From the NCBI RefSeq assembly GCF_014084105.1, contig NZ_CP048289.1:5961922-6025921 (forward strand): 64,000 bases of DNA. The letters run 5' to 3'. Shown piece by piece: positions 8,682-19,478 of the stretch. The notes below the pieces were generated by a model. It searched no databases and was not told the origin of the DNA. It worked only from the letters and a program-made list of their open reading frames with translations. Numbering within the stretch: position 1 is the first letter of the stretch; each line of letters opens with the position of its first letter. This DNA comes from Streptacidiphilus sp. P02-A3a (GTDB lineage Bacteria; Actinomycetota; Actinomycetes; Streptomycetales; Streptomycetaceae). A program made the translations under genes and the position numbers.

Positions 8682-10355
8682 ATGACCGCAGCACCATCGC
8701 CGACGCCGTCGGCAGCACACCTGCCCCAGCCGCCCGACGACCGCGAACTGTACTGGTACTTCGGGCCGCAGCGGCGCTGGGTCCTGATCTGCGCCTCGTT
8801 CGCGTTCGTACTCACCGCCGCCAGCATGCTGGCCTTCTCGCTCCGAACCCCCGCCCTGTGGGGATTTCTGGGCGTGCTCCTGCTCAATCTCGTGGCCTTC
8901 GCGCTCTCCTGCGTCAACAGCCTGCGCGGCCGCAGGCTCACCCGCCGGTCGCACGAGGTACTGCTGCGCGCCTGGCAGCCGCCCGACCCGCCGAGCGTCG
9001 ACCTGTTCCTGCCCACCTGCGGCGAACCGCTGGACGTGCTGGACAACGCCTACCGGGCCGTGGCGACCCTGGAATGGCCGGGGGAACTGGCCGTCTGGGT
9101 GCTCGACGACGGCGACCGGCCCGAGGTGGCCGCGCTCGCCGAACAGCACGGCTACCGCTACGTGGTCCGCCCCGACCGGGGCCGACTGAAGAAGGCGGGC
9201 AACCTCAACCACGCGCTGACGCTCAGTCAGGGCGACTATGTCGCCATCCTGGACGCCGACTTCGCACCCCGGCACGACTTCCTGCTGCACCTCGCGCCCT
9301 ACTTCGCGGACCCGGCCGTCGGCATCGTGCAGAGCCCGCAGTGCTTCGACACCGACGCCACGATGAACTGGATCGAGCGCGCCGCCGGATCCGCCCAGGA
9401 GTGGTTCTTCCGCTGGATCCAGCCCTCCCGCGACGCCAGCGACGCCGCGATCTGCTGCGGCAGCAACGCGCTGTACCGGCGATCCGCGCTGGACCTGGTC
9501 GGCGGCGTCGCCGAGTTGGAGCACAGCGAGGACATGTACACCGGGCTCGCGCTGTACGAGCGGGGCTACCGCACCCTGTACGTCCCGGTGCTGCTCGCCA
9601 AGGGCACCTCGCCGGACAGCCTGGGCGCGTTCGTCAACCAGCAGTACCGCTGGGCGATGGGCAACCTGCACCTGACCCGCAGCCGCGACCTGTCCCGGAT
9701 CGGCGCGACCTGGCGGATGCGGCTCTGCTTCTACGAGGGCGTCGTCGGCTACCTGTCGATGTTCGTCAACACGGTCACCGCGCCGCTGCCGCCGCTGGTG
9801 ATGATGTTCGGCTATCCGCAGCTGGTCCGCCCGCTGGACGTGCTGCCGCTGCTCGCGCCGCTGTGGCTCTGGCAGGTGCTGCTGCCCCGGGTCAGCCGCA
9901 CCCGCTGGCGGATGGAGGTGATCCGCGCCAACACGCTGATGAGCATGTCCGCCGGAGCCGCGCTGCTGGACACCCTGCGCGGGCGCACCGCCGCCTGGGT
10001 ACCCACCGGCGCCGGACGCGGCGGCAGACTCGCCCGGCGGGTCCTGCTGGCCTCGGCCGGATGGCTGACGCTCTGCCTCGGCGCGGCCGTCGTCGGCCTG
10101 GCGCTGACCGTGGCCCGGGTCGGCTGGCAGCCCGCCTGGGGGCTCGGCCTGTACGTCCTGGTCCAGGGCCAGATCGGGCTGCCACTGCTGCGCGACCTGG
10201 CACGCGAACTGCGCCCGCGCCCCCGGGCGACGGCCGCGAGCGGCGCCCGGCCGCTGGTGCAGCCCCGGCGCTGGCCGGAGGCCCTGGCCATCACCTCGGT
10301 GCTGGCCCTGGTCGCCCTGTTCGCCTCCGGCTGGGTCACCCCCATGCTCCCGTAG
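8682..10355 (+). CDS. Processive family 2 glycosyltransferase, cellulose/chitin synthase-like
   Basis: An inner-membrane polysaccharide synthase of 557 residues. Two N-terminal membrane segments precede a cytosolic GT-A domain that holds all processive-synthase residues: DDG (142-144), DAD (191-193), SED with the catalytic base Asp284, and QQYRW (320-324). Four or five further membrane segments form the export channel. There is no PilZ domain, so the cyclic di-GMP control of BcsA is missing. The nucleotide sugar cannot be told from sequence. The next gene, 100 bases downstream, encodes a membrane acyltransferase fused to a glycanase, which suggests a made, decorated and trimmed exopolysaccharide. 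A dre palindrome 50 bases upstream links expression to amino sugars. Confidence 0.9.
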   Translation: MTAAPSPTPSAAHLPQPPDDRELYWYFGPQRRWVLICASFAFVLTAASMLAFSLRTPALWGFLGVLLLNLVAFALSCVNSLRGRRLTRRSHEVLLRAWQPPDPPSVDLFLPTCGEPLDVLDNAYRAVATLEWPGELAVWVLDDGDRPEVAALAEQHGYRYVVRPDRGRLKKAGNLNHALTLSQGDYVAILDADFAPRHDFLLHLAPYFADPAVGIVQSPQCFDTDATMNWIERAAGSAQEWFFRWIQPSRDASDAAICCGSNALYRRSALDLVGGVAELEHSEDMYTGLALYERGYRTLYVPVLLAKGTSPDSLGAFVNQQYRWAMGNLHLTRSRDLSRIGATWRMRLCFYEGVVGYLSMFVNTVTAPLPPLVMMFGYPQLVRPLDVLPLLAPLWLWQVLLPRVSRTRWRMEVIRANTLMSMSAGAALLDTLRGRTAAWVPTGAGRGGRLARRVLLASAGWLTLCLGAAVVGLALTVARVGWQPAWGLGLYVLVQGQIGLPLLRDLARELRPRPRATAASGARPLVQPRRWPEALAITSVLALVALFASGWVTPMLP

Positions 10356-10455
10356 CCGGTCCGCCGAACCCCGTACCGTCCCGTCCCGTCCTGACCCGTC
10401 CTGACCCGAGAAGCTCCAGAACCACCGCACCATGCGCTGAAAGGCCATCACACAC

Positions 10456-13419
10456 ATGTCGTCCCTTGCCGATCCGGCCACAAGCCGGAAGGCGGACGCG
10501 CCCCCCACGGCGGACCCCCGCCGCGCATTCCGTCCCGATATCGAGGGCCTGCGGGCTCTCGCCGTCCTCGTCGTCCTCGCCTTCCACGCCGACATCCCCG
10601 GGTTCACCGGCGGATACGTGGGGGTGGACGTCTTCTTCGTGATCTCCGGCTACCTGATCACCGGGCTGCTGCTGCGTGAGGCCCTGGCCACCGGCCGGGT
10701 CCGGCTCGCCGAGTTCTACTCCCGCCGCGCCCGTCGCCTGCTCCCCTCCGCCGGACTGGTCCTGGCCGCCGTCAGCCTCGCCGCACTGGTCCTGATCGGG
10801 CCACTGAGCCGGACCGACGTCTACCACGACATCCTCGCCGCCGCCCTCTCCGTCTCCAACTGGCGCTTCATCAGCGAGCAGACCAACTACCTGGCGGCGG
10901 GGCGCGATCCGAGCCCGCTGCTGCACTTCTGGTCGCTGGCCGTGGAGGAGCAGTTCTACCTGCTCTGGGCGCCGCTGTTCGCCCTGCTGGCCTGGCTGTT
11001 CCGGCGCGGCGGCGCGGAGCGGACCCCCGCCCGGCGCCACCGCCGCAACCGCCGACTGCGCGGCACGCTGGCCGTACTGGTCGCCGTCACCACCGCCGTC
11101 TCGCTGCTGCTCTGCCTGCGCTGGAGCCAGGACTCGGTGTCGCTGGCCTACCTGGGCACCCCCTCCCGGGCCTGGCAGTTCGGCGTCGGAGCGCTGCTGG
11201 CGCTGCTGCCGACCGGGCTGCGCCTCCCGGCCGCGCTGCGCCGCTGCTGCGGCTGGGCCGGGCTGGCCGCGATCCTGCTGGCCACCGTCTGGTACACGGC
11301 GGCCACCCCCTACCCCGGGTCGGCCGCGCTGCTGCCGACCCTCGGGGCCGCGGCGGTGCTCGCGGCCGGGCTGCCCGGCCCCGGTGACGACGGCCAACTG
11401 TCCTACAGCGCCGCCAGGTTGCTCGGCACCCGGGCGCCGCGCGCGCTCGGCCGGCTCTCCTACAACCTGTACCTGTGGCACTGGCCGGTGCTGGTCCTCG
11501 CCGACGACTGGACCGGCAGAACACTGCCCTGGCCAGTGAAGGCCGCGCTGGTACTGGCGTCCGCGCTCCCGGCGGCGGCCACCCTGCGCTGGGTCGAACG
11601 TCCGCTGCGCCGCTCCCCCGTGGTCACCGAACTGCCCAGGCGCGGGCTGTCGTTGGGCCTCACCGCGATCGCCGTCCCGGTGGTCCTGGCGCTGGTCGCG
11701 GGCACCGGCACACTGCACACCCTGGGCTCGGCCGCGCCGGTCGCCAGCGCCGGGCTCCCGGCGGGCGCCGTCACCGGCGGCAGCCTGCTGGTCGGCGGCG
11801 CCAAGGCCGCCGGCAGCGGCCCGGTGATCCCCACCCCGATCCAGGCCCGCAACGACTACCCGCCGGACGGCGACTGCGAGGTCGCCCCGGCGGCGGTCAG
11901 CAGCCCGCCCTGCGAGTTCGGCGACCTCAGCAGCTCGCACCGGATCGTGCTGCTCGGCGACTCCCACGCCGGCCAGTGGTTCTCGGCGATGCTCGGCATC
12001 GCCGCCACCCGCCACTGGGGGCTGGAGGAGCTGGTGAAGCAGGGCTGCCCGCTGCCGCAACTATCAGTGGTAAATCCGCAGTTGGGACACACCTACACCG
12101 AGTGCGACAGCTGGCGGACGAACACCGTGGCCCGGCTGCGCAGCGAACCCAAGCCGGACCTGATCGTGATCGCCTCGCTCAACCGCTACACCGACAACCA
12201 GTCGCTGCTGCTCAACGCCTGGAACCGGACGCTGGCGCCGCTGCGCGCGCTGGGCGTGCCGATCGTCTACCTCACCGACACCCCGGTACCCGGCCTGGAC
12301 GTCCCCGCCTGCGTCTCCGACCACCCCGGCGACCTGGGACTGTGCGCCGTGCCCCGGTCGCAGGCGCTGTGGCCGGACCCGCTGTCGGCCGCCATCGCCG
12401 CCGGGCGCGAGCCGGGCGTGCACCAGGTCAGCGTCAACGACGTGCTGTGCCCGGGCTCCGGCAGCGACTGCCCGGCGGTACTGGACCGGGTGCTGCTCTA
12501 CCGGGACACCGCGCACCTGACCAACGCCGCGGTGGTCATCCTCACCGACCGGTTGCAGCAACTGCTGTCCGCGCAGGGGTTGTTGGGTGACGGCTGGACC
12601 ACCCTGCTGGAGGACGGCTTCCAGGGCCCGGCGGGCAGTCGGCCGAACCCCGCCCTGTGGGAGTACGACACCGGGACCTGCTACCAGGGCTGCCCGGCAC
12701 CGCACTGGGGCACCGGCGAGGTGGAGACCATGACCGACTCGACCGCCAACGTCCGCCTCGACGGGCACGGCGACCTGGAGATCGTGCCCACCCGCGGCGG
12801 CGGCCCGTCCGGGGCCTGGTCCTCGGGCCGGATCGAGAGCCGCGGCTCGTCCTTCGCGGCGCCGCCCGGCGGGATCCTGCGGATCTCGGCGACGATCGCC
12901 CTGCCCGACGTCAGCGGTCCCGCCGCCACCGGCTACTGGCCGGCGTTCTGGACGCTGGGGGCCGGGCTGCGCCCGAGCTTCAGCAGCTGGCCGGGCGTCG
13001 GCGAACTCGACGCCATGGAGAGCGTGGACGGCCGCCCCTCGGTGTTCGGCACCATGCACTGCGGGATCACCCCGGGTGGCCCCTGCGACGAGCCGACCGG
13101 CCTCGGCTCGGGTGAACACCCCTGCGCCGCCTGCGTTCAGGGGTTCCACACCTACACGGTGGAGGTCGACCGCTCGACCTCGCCCGAGCAGGTCCGCTGG
13201 TACCTCGACGGCACCCTCTACCACGAGGTGACCGCCGCCCAGATGGACGCGGCCACCTGGGACGACGCGGTGCACCACGGAGTGTTCCTGATCCTCGACG
13301 TGGCGGTCGGCGGCTCGTTCCCGGGCGTCTACGGCGGCGCGGTGCCCACCGGCGCCACCCAGCCGGGCCATCCGATGCTGGTCCGCAACGTCACCGTCTC
13401 CGCCAGAGCCGGGAACTGA
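10456..13419 (+). CDS. Three-domain fusion: acyltransferase 3, SGNH domain and GH16 glycoside hydrolase
   Basis: A 987-residue membrane protein with three catalytic-type domains. Residues about 25-410 are an OafA/YrhL acyltransferase (AT3) with roughly ten membrane helices and the motifs RPDIEGLRALAVLVVLAFH and FWSLAVEEQFYLLW. Residues about 480-705 form an extracytoplasmic SGNH hydrolase-like domain with GDSH (501-504) and the C-terminal pair Asp684 and His687. Residues about 713-987 form a GH16 beta-jelly roll with the intact active-site motif ELDAME (850-855). AT3-SGNH proteins O-acylate exported polysaccharides. GH16 enzymes cleave beta-glucans and related polymers. Joining decoration and cleavage in one polypeptide is unusual. 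The frame is continuous, with no sign of an assembly join. A small AT-richer patch (about 12058-12080) lies in the SGNH part. Confidence 0.9.
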   Translation: MSSLADPATSRKADAPPTADPRRAFRPDIEGLRALAVLVVLAFHADIPGFTGGYVGVDVFFVISGYLITGLLLREALATGRVRLAEFYSRRARRLLPSAGLVLAAVSLAALVLIGPLSRTDVYHDILAAALSVSNWRFISEQTNYLAAGRDPSPLLHFWSLAVEEQFYLLWAPLFALLAWLFRRGGAERTPARRHRRNRRLRGTLAVLVAVTTAVSLLLCLRWSQDSVSLAYLGTPSRAWQFGVGALLALLPTGLRLPAALRRCCGWAGLAAILLATVWYTAATPYPGSAALLPTLGAAAVLAAGLPGPGDDGQLSYSAARLLGTRAPRALGRLSYNLYLWHWPVLVLADDWTGRTLPWPVKAALVLASALPAAATLRWVERPLRRSPVVTELPRRGLSLGLTAIAVPVVLALVAGTGTLHTLGSAAPVASAGLPAGAVTGGSLLVGGAKAAGSGPVIPTPIQARNDYPPDGDCEVAPAAVSSPPCEFGDLSSSHRIVLLGDSHAGQWFSAMLGIAATRHWGLEELVKQGCPLPQLSVVNPQLGHTYTECDSWRTNTVARLRSEPKPDLIVIASLNRYTDNQSLLLNAWNRTLAPLRALGVPIVYLTDTPVPGLDVPACVSDHPGDLGLCAVPRSQALWPDPLSAAIAAGREPGVHQVSVNDVLCPGSGSDCPAVLDRVLLYRDTAHLTNAAVVILTDRLQQLLSAQGLLGDGWTTLLEDGFQGPAGSRPNPALWEYDTGTCYQGCPAPHWGTGEVETMTDSTANVRLDGHGDLEIVPTRGGGPSGAWSSGRIESRGSSFAAPPGGILRISATIALPDVSGPAATGYWPAFWTLGAGLRPSFSSWPGVGELDAMESVDGRPSVFGTMHCGITPGGPCDEPTGLGSGEHPCAACVQGFHTYTVEVDRSTSPEQVRWYLDGTLYHEVTAAQMDAATWDDAVHHGVFLILDVAVGGSFPGVYGGAVPTGATQPGHPMLVRNVTVSARAGN

Positions 13420-13423
13420 CGCG

Positions 13424-13465
13424 GCGTCCGGGGCCCGTCGCCATTCGGCGGCGGGCCCCGGACGC
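13424..13465. terminator. Bidirectional hairpin terminator
   Basis: A 19 bp inverted repeat with one mismatch (13424-13442 and 13447-13465) and an ATTC loop lies between the convergent acyltransferase-GH16 and GH59 genes. Confidence 0.85.
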
Positions 13466-13481
13466 GTTCGCGCGGTCCGGC

Positions 13482-15908
13482 CTACCCGGCCGCGGGCGGC
13501 GTCCACTGCTGGTTGGACCCGCCGTTGCAGGTCCACAGGTCCAGCTGGGTGCCGTTGGTGATGTTGAACCCGGGGTCGTCCAGGCACTTGCCCGACACCG
13601 GGTTGTAGAGCATGCCGATCTGCTGCTGCCACTGCTGGTTGGCGCCGCCGTTGCAGTCCCACAGCTCGATCTCGGCGCCGTTGACCTTGCTGCCGCCGGT
13701 GATGTCCAGGCACTTGCCGTTGATCCGGACGGTGCCGTCGGTCTCCACCGTCCAGTTCTGCGCGCCGGTTCCGTTGCAGCCCCACATCTGCACCGGGGTA
13801 CCGTCGGCGCTGGACCCGGTGTTGTCGTCCAGACAGGCGAGGCTGTCGTCCCCGGCGGTCACCGGACCGGTGACCGCGCTCGGCGTGCCGTTCTGAGTGA
13901 CCGTCAGGTTGTCGAACTGGTCCGTCTGGTAGCCGCTGGTGCCGAGCCCGACCATGCCGGTGCGGTAGGTCCCGTCACTGGCGGAGCCCACGGTGACACC
14001 GTCGATCGCGGCGGTGACGGTGCTGCCCTGGAAGGACAGCGACAGGTGGTGCCAACTGCCGAGGCCCAGCGCCGACACCGTCCCGGCGGCCAGCGTGGTG
14101 AGCGTGTCACTGGTGTTGTTGCGCACGATCGACCAGGCTCCGGTGTTGCTGACCTGGAGGTAGTACGCGTCGATCCCGGCCGGACCGAAACTGTGCTGCC
14201 AGCCGACGCGGCCCAGCAGCTGGACCGCGCCCGCCTGTTGGATCAGCGCGTCGGCCGAGACCGTGTAGTCGCTCCAGCCGAGCCCGCCGCCGATGGTGTA
14301 CGGGTTGGAGTTGCCGTCCCACTCGATCGGCTGCGTCGGGGCCTGCTGCGCCAGGCACTTGCCGGAGCGCCCGCCCGCGCAGGGCTCCACCTCGAACGCC
14401 CCCTGCTGCTGGCTCAGGTAGGGCGGCTGCTGGTCGGTGGTGTCGTTGTCGAAGGTGTCCGAGTAGGGCAGCGACAGCGTGCTCCCCGCCGGACCGGCCG
14501 CACTGCCCTTGCCCTGGCCGCTGGTGGTGGTCAGCGAGTAGACGTACCCGGGTTGCACGGTCAGCGTGTACGAGCCGTTGACCGGGGTGACGCTGGGCTG
14601 CTGGACGAAGTAGTCGGCCGGGTCGCTGGAGTCCAGGTCGGTCGCCCACACGTGCACCGTGCCGTCGGACAGGCCGCCGGACACGTTCAGGGTGACCGTC
14701 TGCGCGGCGGTCGCGGTGGTGGTCTCGATGACCGTCGAGTAGTCGGAGCCGTTCGTGGACTTCAGCGAGACGTAGCTGCCGTTGGACTCGCTGCCGCCCA
14801 GGTAGCCGGAGCCGGAGTCGAGGAACTGCCAGCCGGGGGCCGTGAACTGGGTGACCTGGGCGGTGGCCCAGGTGCTCGCGCCGACGCTGTAGCCGCCCGA
14901 CCAGGGCTGGTCGGCCAGGACCAGGCCGTCGGTCTGGTACGGCAGGTTCGGGTAGACGGCGGCCACCACCGGCCAGTTGATGTACGCGGTCAGGCCCGCG
15001 TCGGTGTAGCCGCGGGTGATCGAGCGGATCAGCGCGGGCGCGCCCGCGTCGTCGTCCTGCGAGCCGTTCTCGCTGGCCCACAGCGGCTTGCCGGTACCGG
15101 TCGCGGTGGAGTTGCCGGTGCAGGTGTCGGCGCTGCCGCCGTCGCCGCCCGCGCACGGGTAGTGCACGCCGATGATGGAGACCGCGTTGGCGAAGGCCGA
15201 GTTGTCGGCGACGTCGGTGGCGATGCTCCAGTCACTGTCCGCGCCGACGATCTGCACCGATCCGTAGCCGTCGGCGTTGAGCGTGGACCGCAGCTGCTCG
15301 TACCAGGCGACGTTGTAGCCGCGTTCGTTCCAGCCGCCCAGGTAGTTGATGGACAGCCCGTGCGAGGCCGCGCAGCCGAGCCAGTCGACCAGGTAGTTGA
15401 TCATGTCGGTGGACCAGAAGGTGCCGTTGCCGATCCAGCCGGGCGCACCCCAGGCCAGCCCGTACAGCTTGATGCCCGGGTTGAGCGCCTTGGCCTGCTC
15501 CATCAGCCACCACTCGTAGCCGGTGCCGCAGTCGACGGCCGAGGCGGTGTGCATGTGGCTCGACTCGGAACCGTCGGTGGAGTTGGTGTCGCCGCCGATC
15601 TCGACCTTCAGGATCTGCAGGTCGGCCCCGTAGCCGGGCTTGAACAGGTAGTCCAGGATCTGCTGCCGCTGGGCCGCCGGGTAGTCGGTGAGCAGCCGGG
15701 TGTTGCCCCCACCGCCGCTGATCGCACCGATGCCGTCGAACGTCCGGCCGCCGCTGCCGCCGTTGACGGCGATGGTGGTGGCGGTGGCGGCGCTGGCCGC
15801 CGGGGCGGACAGGCCGCCGACGAGCGCCGATCCCAGCAGCGCCAGCAGGACCAGCAGCACGAGCTGTCGTAATCTCCGTCGGTATCTCCGTCGGTGGATC
15901 CGGATCAC
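13482..15908 (-). CDS. Secreted GH59 beta-galactosidase (galactocerebrosidase-like) with ricin-type lectin domain
   Basis: An exported glycosidase of 808 residues. The GTG at 15908 was chosen because GAAGGGA lies seven bases upstream. A very basic n-region then leads into the hydrophobic core LVLLVLLALLG and an AxA cleavage site. The GH59 domain starts at FDGIGAISGGGGNTRLL. The acid/base glutamate is in GGWNERG (Glu195) and the nucleophile in WASENGSQ (Glu280). A beta-sandwich follows. The C-terminal 130 residues are a ricin-type trefoil with three repeats of the GKCLD ... NQQW type (CBM13). GH59 enzymes remove galactose from galactosylceramide or other beta-galactosides. Here the likely target is environmental glycan. 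Confidence 0.92.
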   Translation of the reverse strand: MIRIHRRRYRRRLRQLVLLVLLALLGSALVGGLSAPAASAATATTIAVNGGSGGRTFDGIGAISGGGGNTRLLTDYPAAQRQQILDYLFKPGYGADLQILKVEIGGDTNSTDGSESSHMHTASAVDCGTGYEWWLMEQAKALNPGIKLYGLAWGAPGWIGNGTFWSTDMINYLVDWLGCAASHGLSINYLGGWNERGYNVAWYEQLRSTLNADGYGSVQIVGADSDWSIATDVADNSAFANAVSIIGVHYPCAGGDGGSADTCTGNSTATGTGKPLWASENGSQDDDAGAPALIRSITRGYTDAGLTAYINWPVVAAVYPNLPYQTDGLVLADQPWSGGYSVGASTWATAQVTQFTAPGWQFLDSGSGYLGGSESNGSYVSLKSTNGSDYSTVIETTTATAAQTVTLNVSGGLSDGTVHVWATDLDSSDPADYFVQQPSVTPVNGSYTLTVQPGYVYSLTTTSGQGKGSAAGPAGSTLSLPYSDTFDNDTTDQQPPYLSQQQGAFEVEPCAGGRSGKCLAQQAPTQPIEWDGNSNPYTIGGGLGWSDYTVSADALIQQAGAVQLLGRVGWQHSFGPAGIDAYYLQVSNTGAWSIVRNNTSDTLTTLAAGTVSALGLGSWHHLSLSFQGSTVTAAIDGVTVGSASDGTYRTGMVGLGTSGYQTDQFDNLTVTQNGTPSAVTGPVTAGDDSLACLDDNTGSSADGTPVQMWGCNGTGAQNWTVETDGTVRINGKCLDITGGSKVNGAEIELWDCNGGANQQWQQQIGMLYNPVSGKCLDDPGFNITNGTQLDLWTCNGGSNQQWTPPAAG

Positions 15909-15970
15909 AGTGGTGTCCCTTCCAGCGGGCGACTGGTGACTTTGGGTGGAAAGTGTTTGCATCTGTTTAG

Positions 15971-18109
<2,139 letters not shown>

Positions 18110-18177
18110 GCCGGACGGCGCGGCGGCGCCCGCGATCAGCGCCGCCGAGCCGCGTCCGGCCGCCTAGGATCGGATCC

Positions 18178-18735
18178 ATGTCGCTGCCGCACGCCATCCT
18201 CACCGCCCTGCTGGAAAAGCCCTCCTCGGGGCTGGAGCTGACGCGCCGGTTCGACAGGTCCATCCGCTACTTCTGGTCGGCCACCCACCAGCAGATCTAC
18301 CGCGAACTGGGCAGGCTGGAGCAGCAGGGCCTGATCCGGGAGCTGCCGCAGCCGCCCTCCCAGGGCCAGCGCAAGGAGTACGAGGTGCTTCCGGCCGGGC
18401 GGGCGGAGCTGGGGGCCTGGGTGGCCCGGCGCGAGGACCCGAAGCCGCTGCGGGACGCGCTGCTGCTGCGGCTGCGGGCGGCGGCCCTGGTCGGCCGGCA
18501 CGGGCTGGCCGCCGAGCTCGACCGGCACCGGGCGCTGCACCAGCAGACCCTGGACACCTATCTCGGCATCGAGCAGCGGGACTTCACCCCGGACCGGGAC
18601 ACCGAGGCGGACCGGCTCCAGCACCTGGTGCTGCGGGCCGGGATCAGCCTGGAGCGGAACTGGCTCGACTGGCTGGACGAGGCGCTGGCCGAACTGGCCC
18701 GGCCGCCCGCCGCCCAGCCCGCTACCCCGGTGTGA
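18178..18735 (+). CDS. PadR family transcriptional regulator
   Basis: A 185-residue regulator. The winged-helix domain begins SLPHAILTALLEKPSSGLELTRRFD and includes ATHQQIYRELGRLEQQGLI, the typical PadR recognition helix. The C-terminal Vir-type helical domain ends in an Ala/Pro-rich tail. It lies 68 bases after the FadH-like gene and may control it. Its 3' end overlaps the convergent TetR gene by 14 bases. Confidence 0.9.
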   Translation: MSLPHAILTALLEKPSSGLELTRRFDRSIRYFWSATHQQIYRELGRLEQQGLIRELPQPPSQGQRKEYEVLPAGRAELGAWVARREDPKPLRDALLLRLRAAALVGRHGLAAELDRHRALHQQTLDTYLGIEQRDFTPDRDTEADRLQHLVLRAGISLERNWLDWLDEALAELARPPAAQPATPV

Positions 18736-19315
18736 CCGCGCCGTCCAGCAGCGGTCCGAGCTCGTGCACCACCGCCGTCAGCGCCCGCGCGTCCTGTTCC
18801 GCCCGGGCGATCAGCAGCGCCCCCTCCAGTGCGCTGATCATGACCGTGGCCAGCGGGTCGGCCCGGTGCGGTGGCACGCCCAGCCGGGTCAGCGCCCCGG
18901 CCAGTGACCCGTTCCAGCCGCCGAAGGCGGCGGCAGCGGCGGTCCGGGTGGACTCGGCGGAGTCGGCGCAGTCCACCGTGGCCGCCGCGACCGGGCAGCC
19001 CGAGCCGAAGCCCGCCGCCTGGAACTCGTCGGTCCACTGGCGCACCATGGCCGCGAAGAGCGCGCTCGGTGAGGGCTCCGGCAGCGCGTCCAGGTACCGG
19101 GCGACGCGCTCCCCGGCGTACCGGCCGGCCCAGTCCACGGCCTCGTTGACCAGCTGTTCCTTGCCCTGGGGGAAGTAGTACTGGAGCGATCCGCGGGGCG
19201 CCCGGGCGTGCGCGGCGACCTCGCGCATGCCGGTCGCGGTGACTCCGTCCCGCCGGATGAGCTGGGCCGCGCTGAACACCATGCGCTCGCGCGGGCCGCG
19301 CGCGGAACCCGCCAT
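18722..19315 (-). CDS. TetR family regulator, LmrA/YxaF-like
   Basis: A 197-residue repressor. The HTH region is SAAQLIRRDGVTATGMREVAAHARAPRGSLQYYFPQGKEQLV. RGSLQYYFPQGKEQL is the signature of the LmrA/YxaF branch. The C-terminal domain contains the conserved FQAAGFGSGCPVAAATVD. It diverges from a dehydrogenase gene across twin palindromic operators, which it very probably binds. The start is the ATG at 19315. No strong ribosome binding site is seen. Confidence 0.92.
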   Translation of the reverse strand: MAGSARGPRERMVFSAAQLIRRDGVTATGMREVAAHARAPRGSLQYYFPQGKEQLVNEAVDWAGRYAGERVARYLDALPEPSPSALFAAMVRQWTDEFQAAGFGSGCPVAAATVDCADSAESTRTAAAAAFGGWNGSLAGALTRLGVPPHRADPLATVMISALEGALLIARAEQDARALTAVVHELGPLLDGAVTPG

Positions 19316-19398
19316 GACACCTCCCGAGGACCGCCGGGGCGGGTCCGGTTCCCGCTCCGCAGACCAGGCCAGCCTAGACGTCCCGGCGCCGGGCCCTC

Positions 19399-19446
19399 GA
19401 CTATGACCAGCGTCATAGTCCGGGTTACTATGACCGTCGTCATAGT
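19399..19446. promoter_or_regulatory. Twin TetR operators ACTATGAC-N4-GTCATAGT
   Basis: Two near-identical perfect palindromes, 19399-19420 (nine-base arms) and 19427-19446 (eight-base arms), have centres 27 bases apart. They fill the divergent promoter between the TetR and dehydrogenase genes. The quality of the symmetry makes an operator role very likely. Confidence 0.85.
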
Positions 19447-19478
19447 GCGTGCTGCCGACGCCTCGGAGGGCTGGCCGG

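Noticed and set aside
8637-10607. Minus-strand open frame of 656 codons across the glycosyltransferase gene
   Set aside because: Low-complexity Gln/Gly/Arg composition and complete overlap with a gene that has all family motifs on the plus strand.
14046-15872. Open frame of 608 codons opposite the GH59 gene
   Set aside because: It is the mirror of a high-GC gene. It is rich in Arg, Gly and Val with no domain, signal or ribosome binding site, while the minus strand has clear catalytic motifs.
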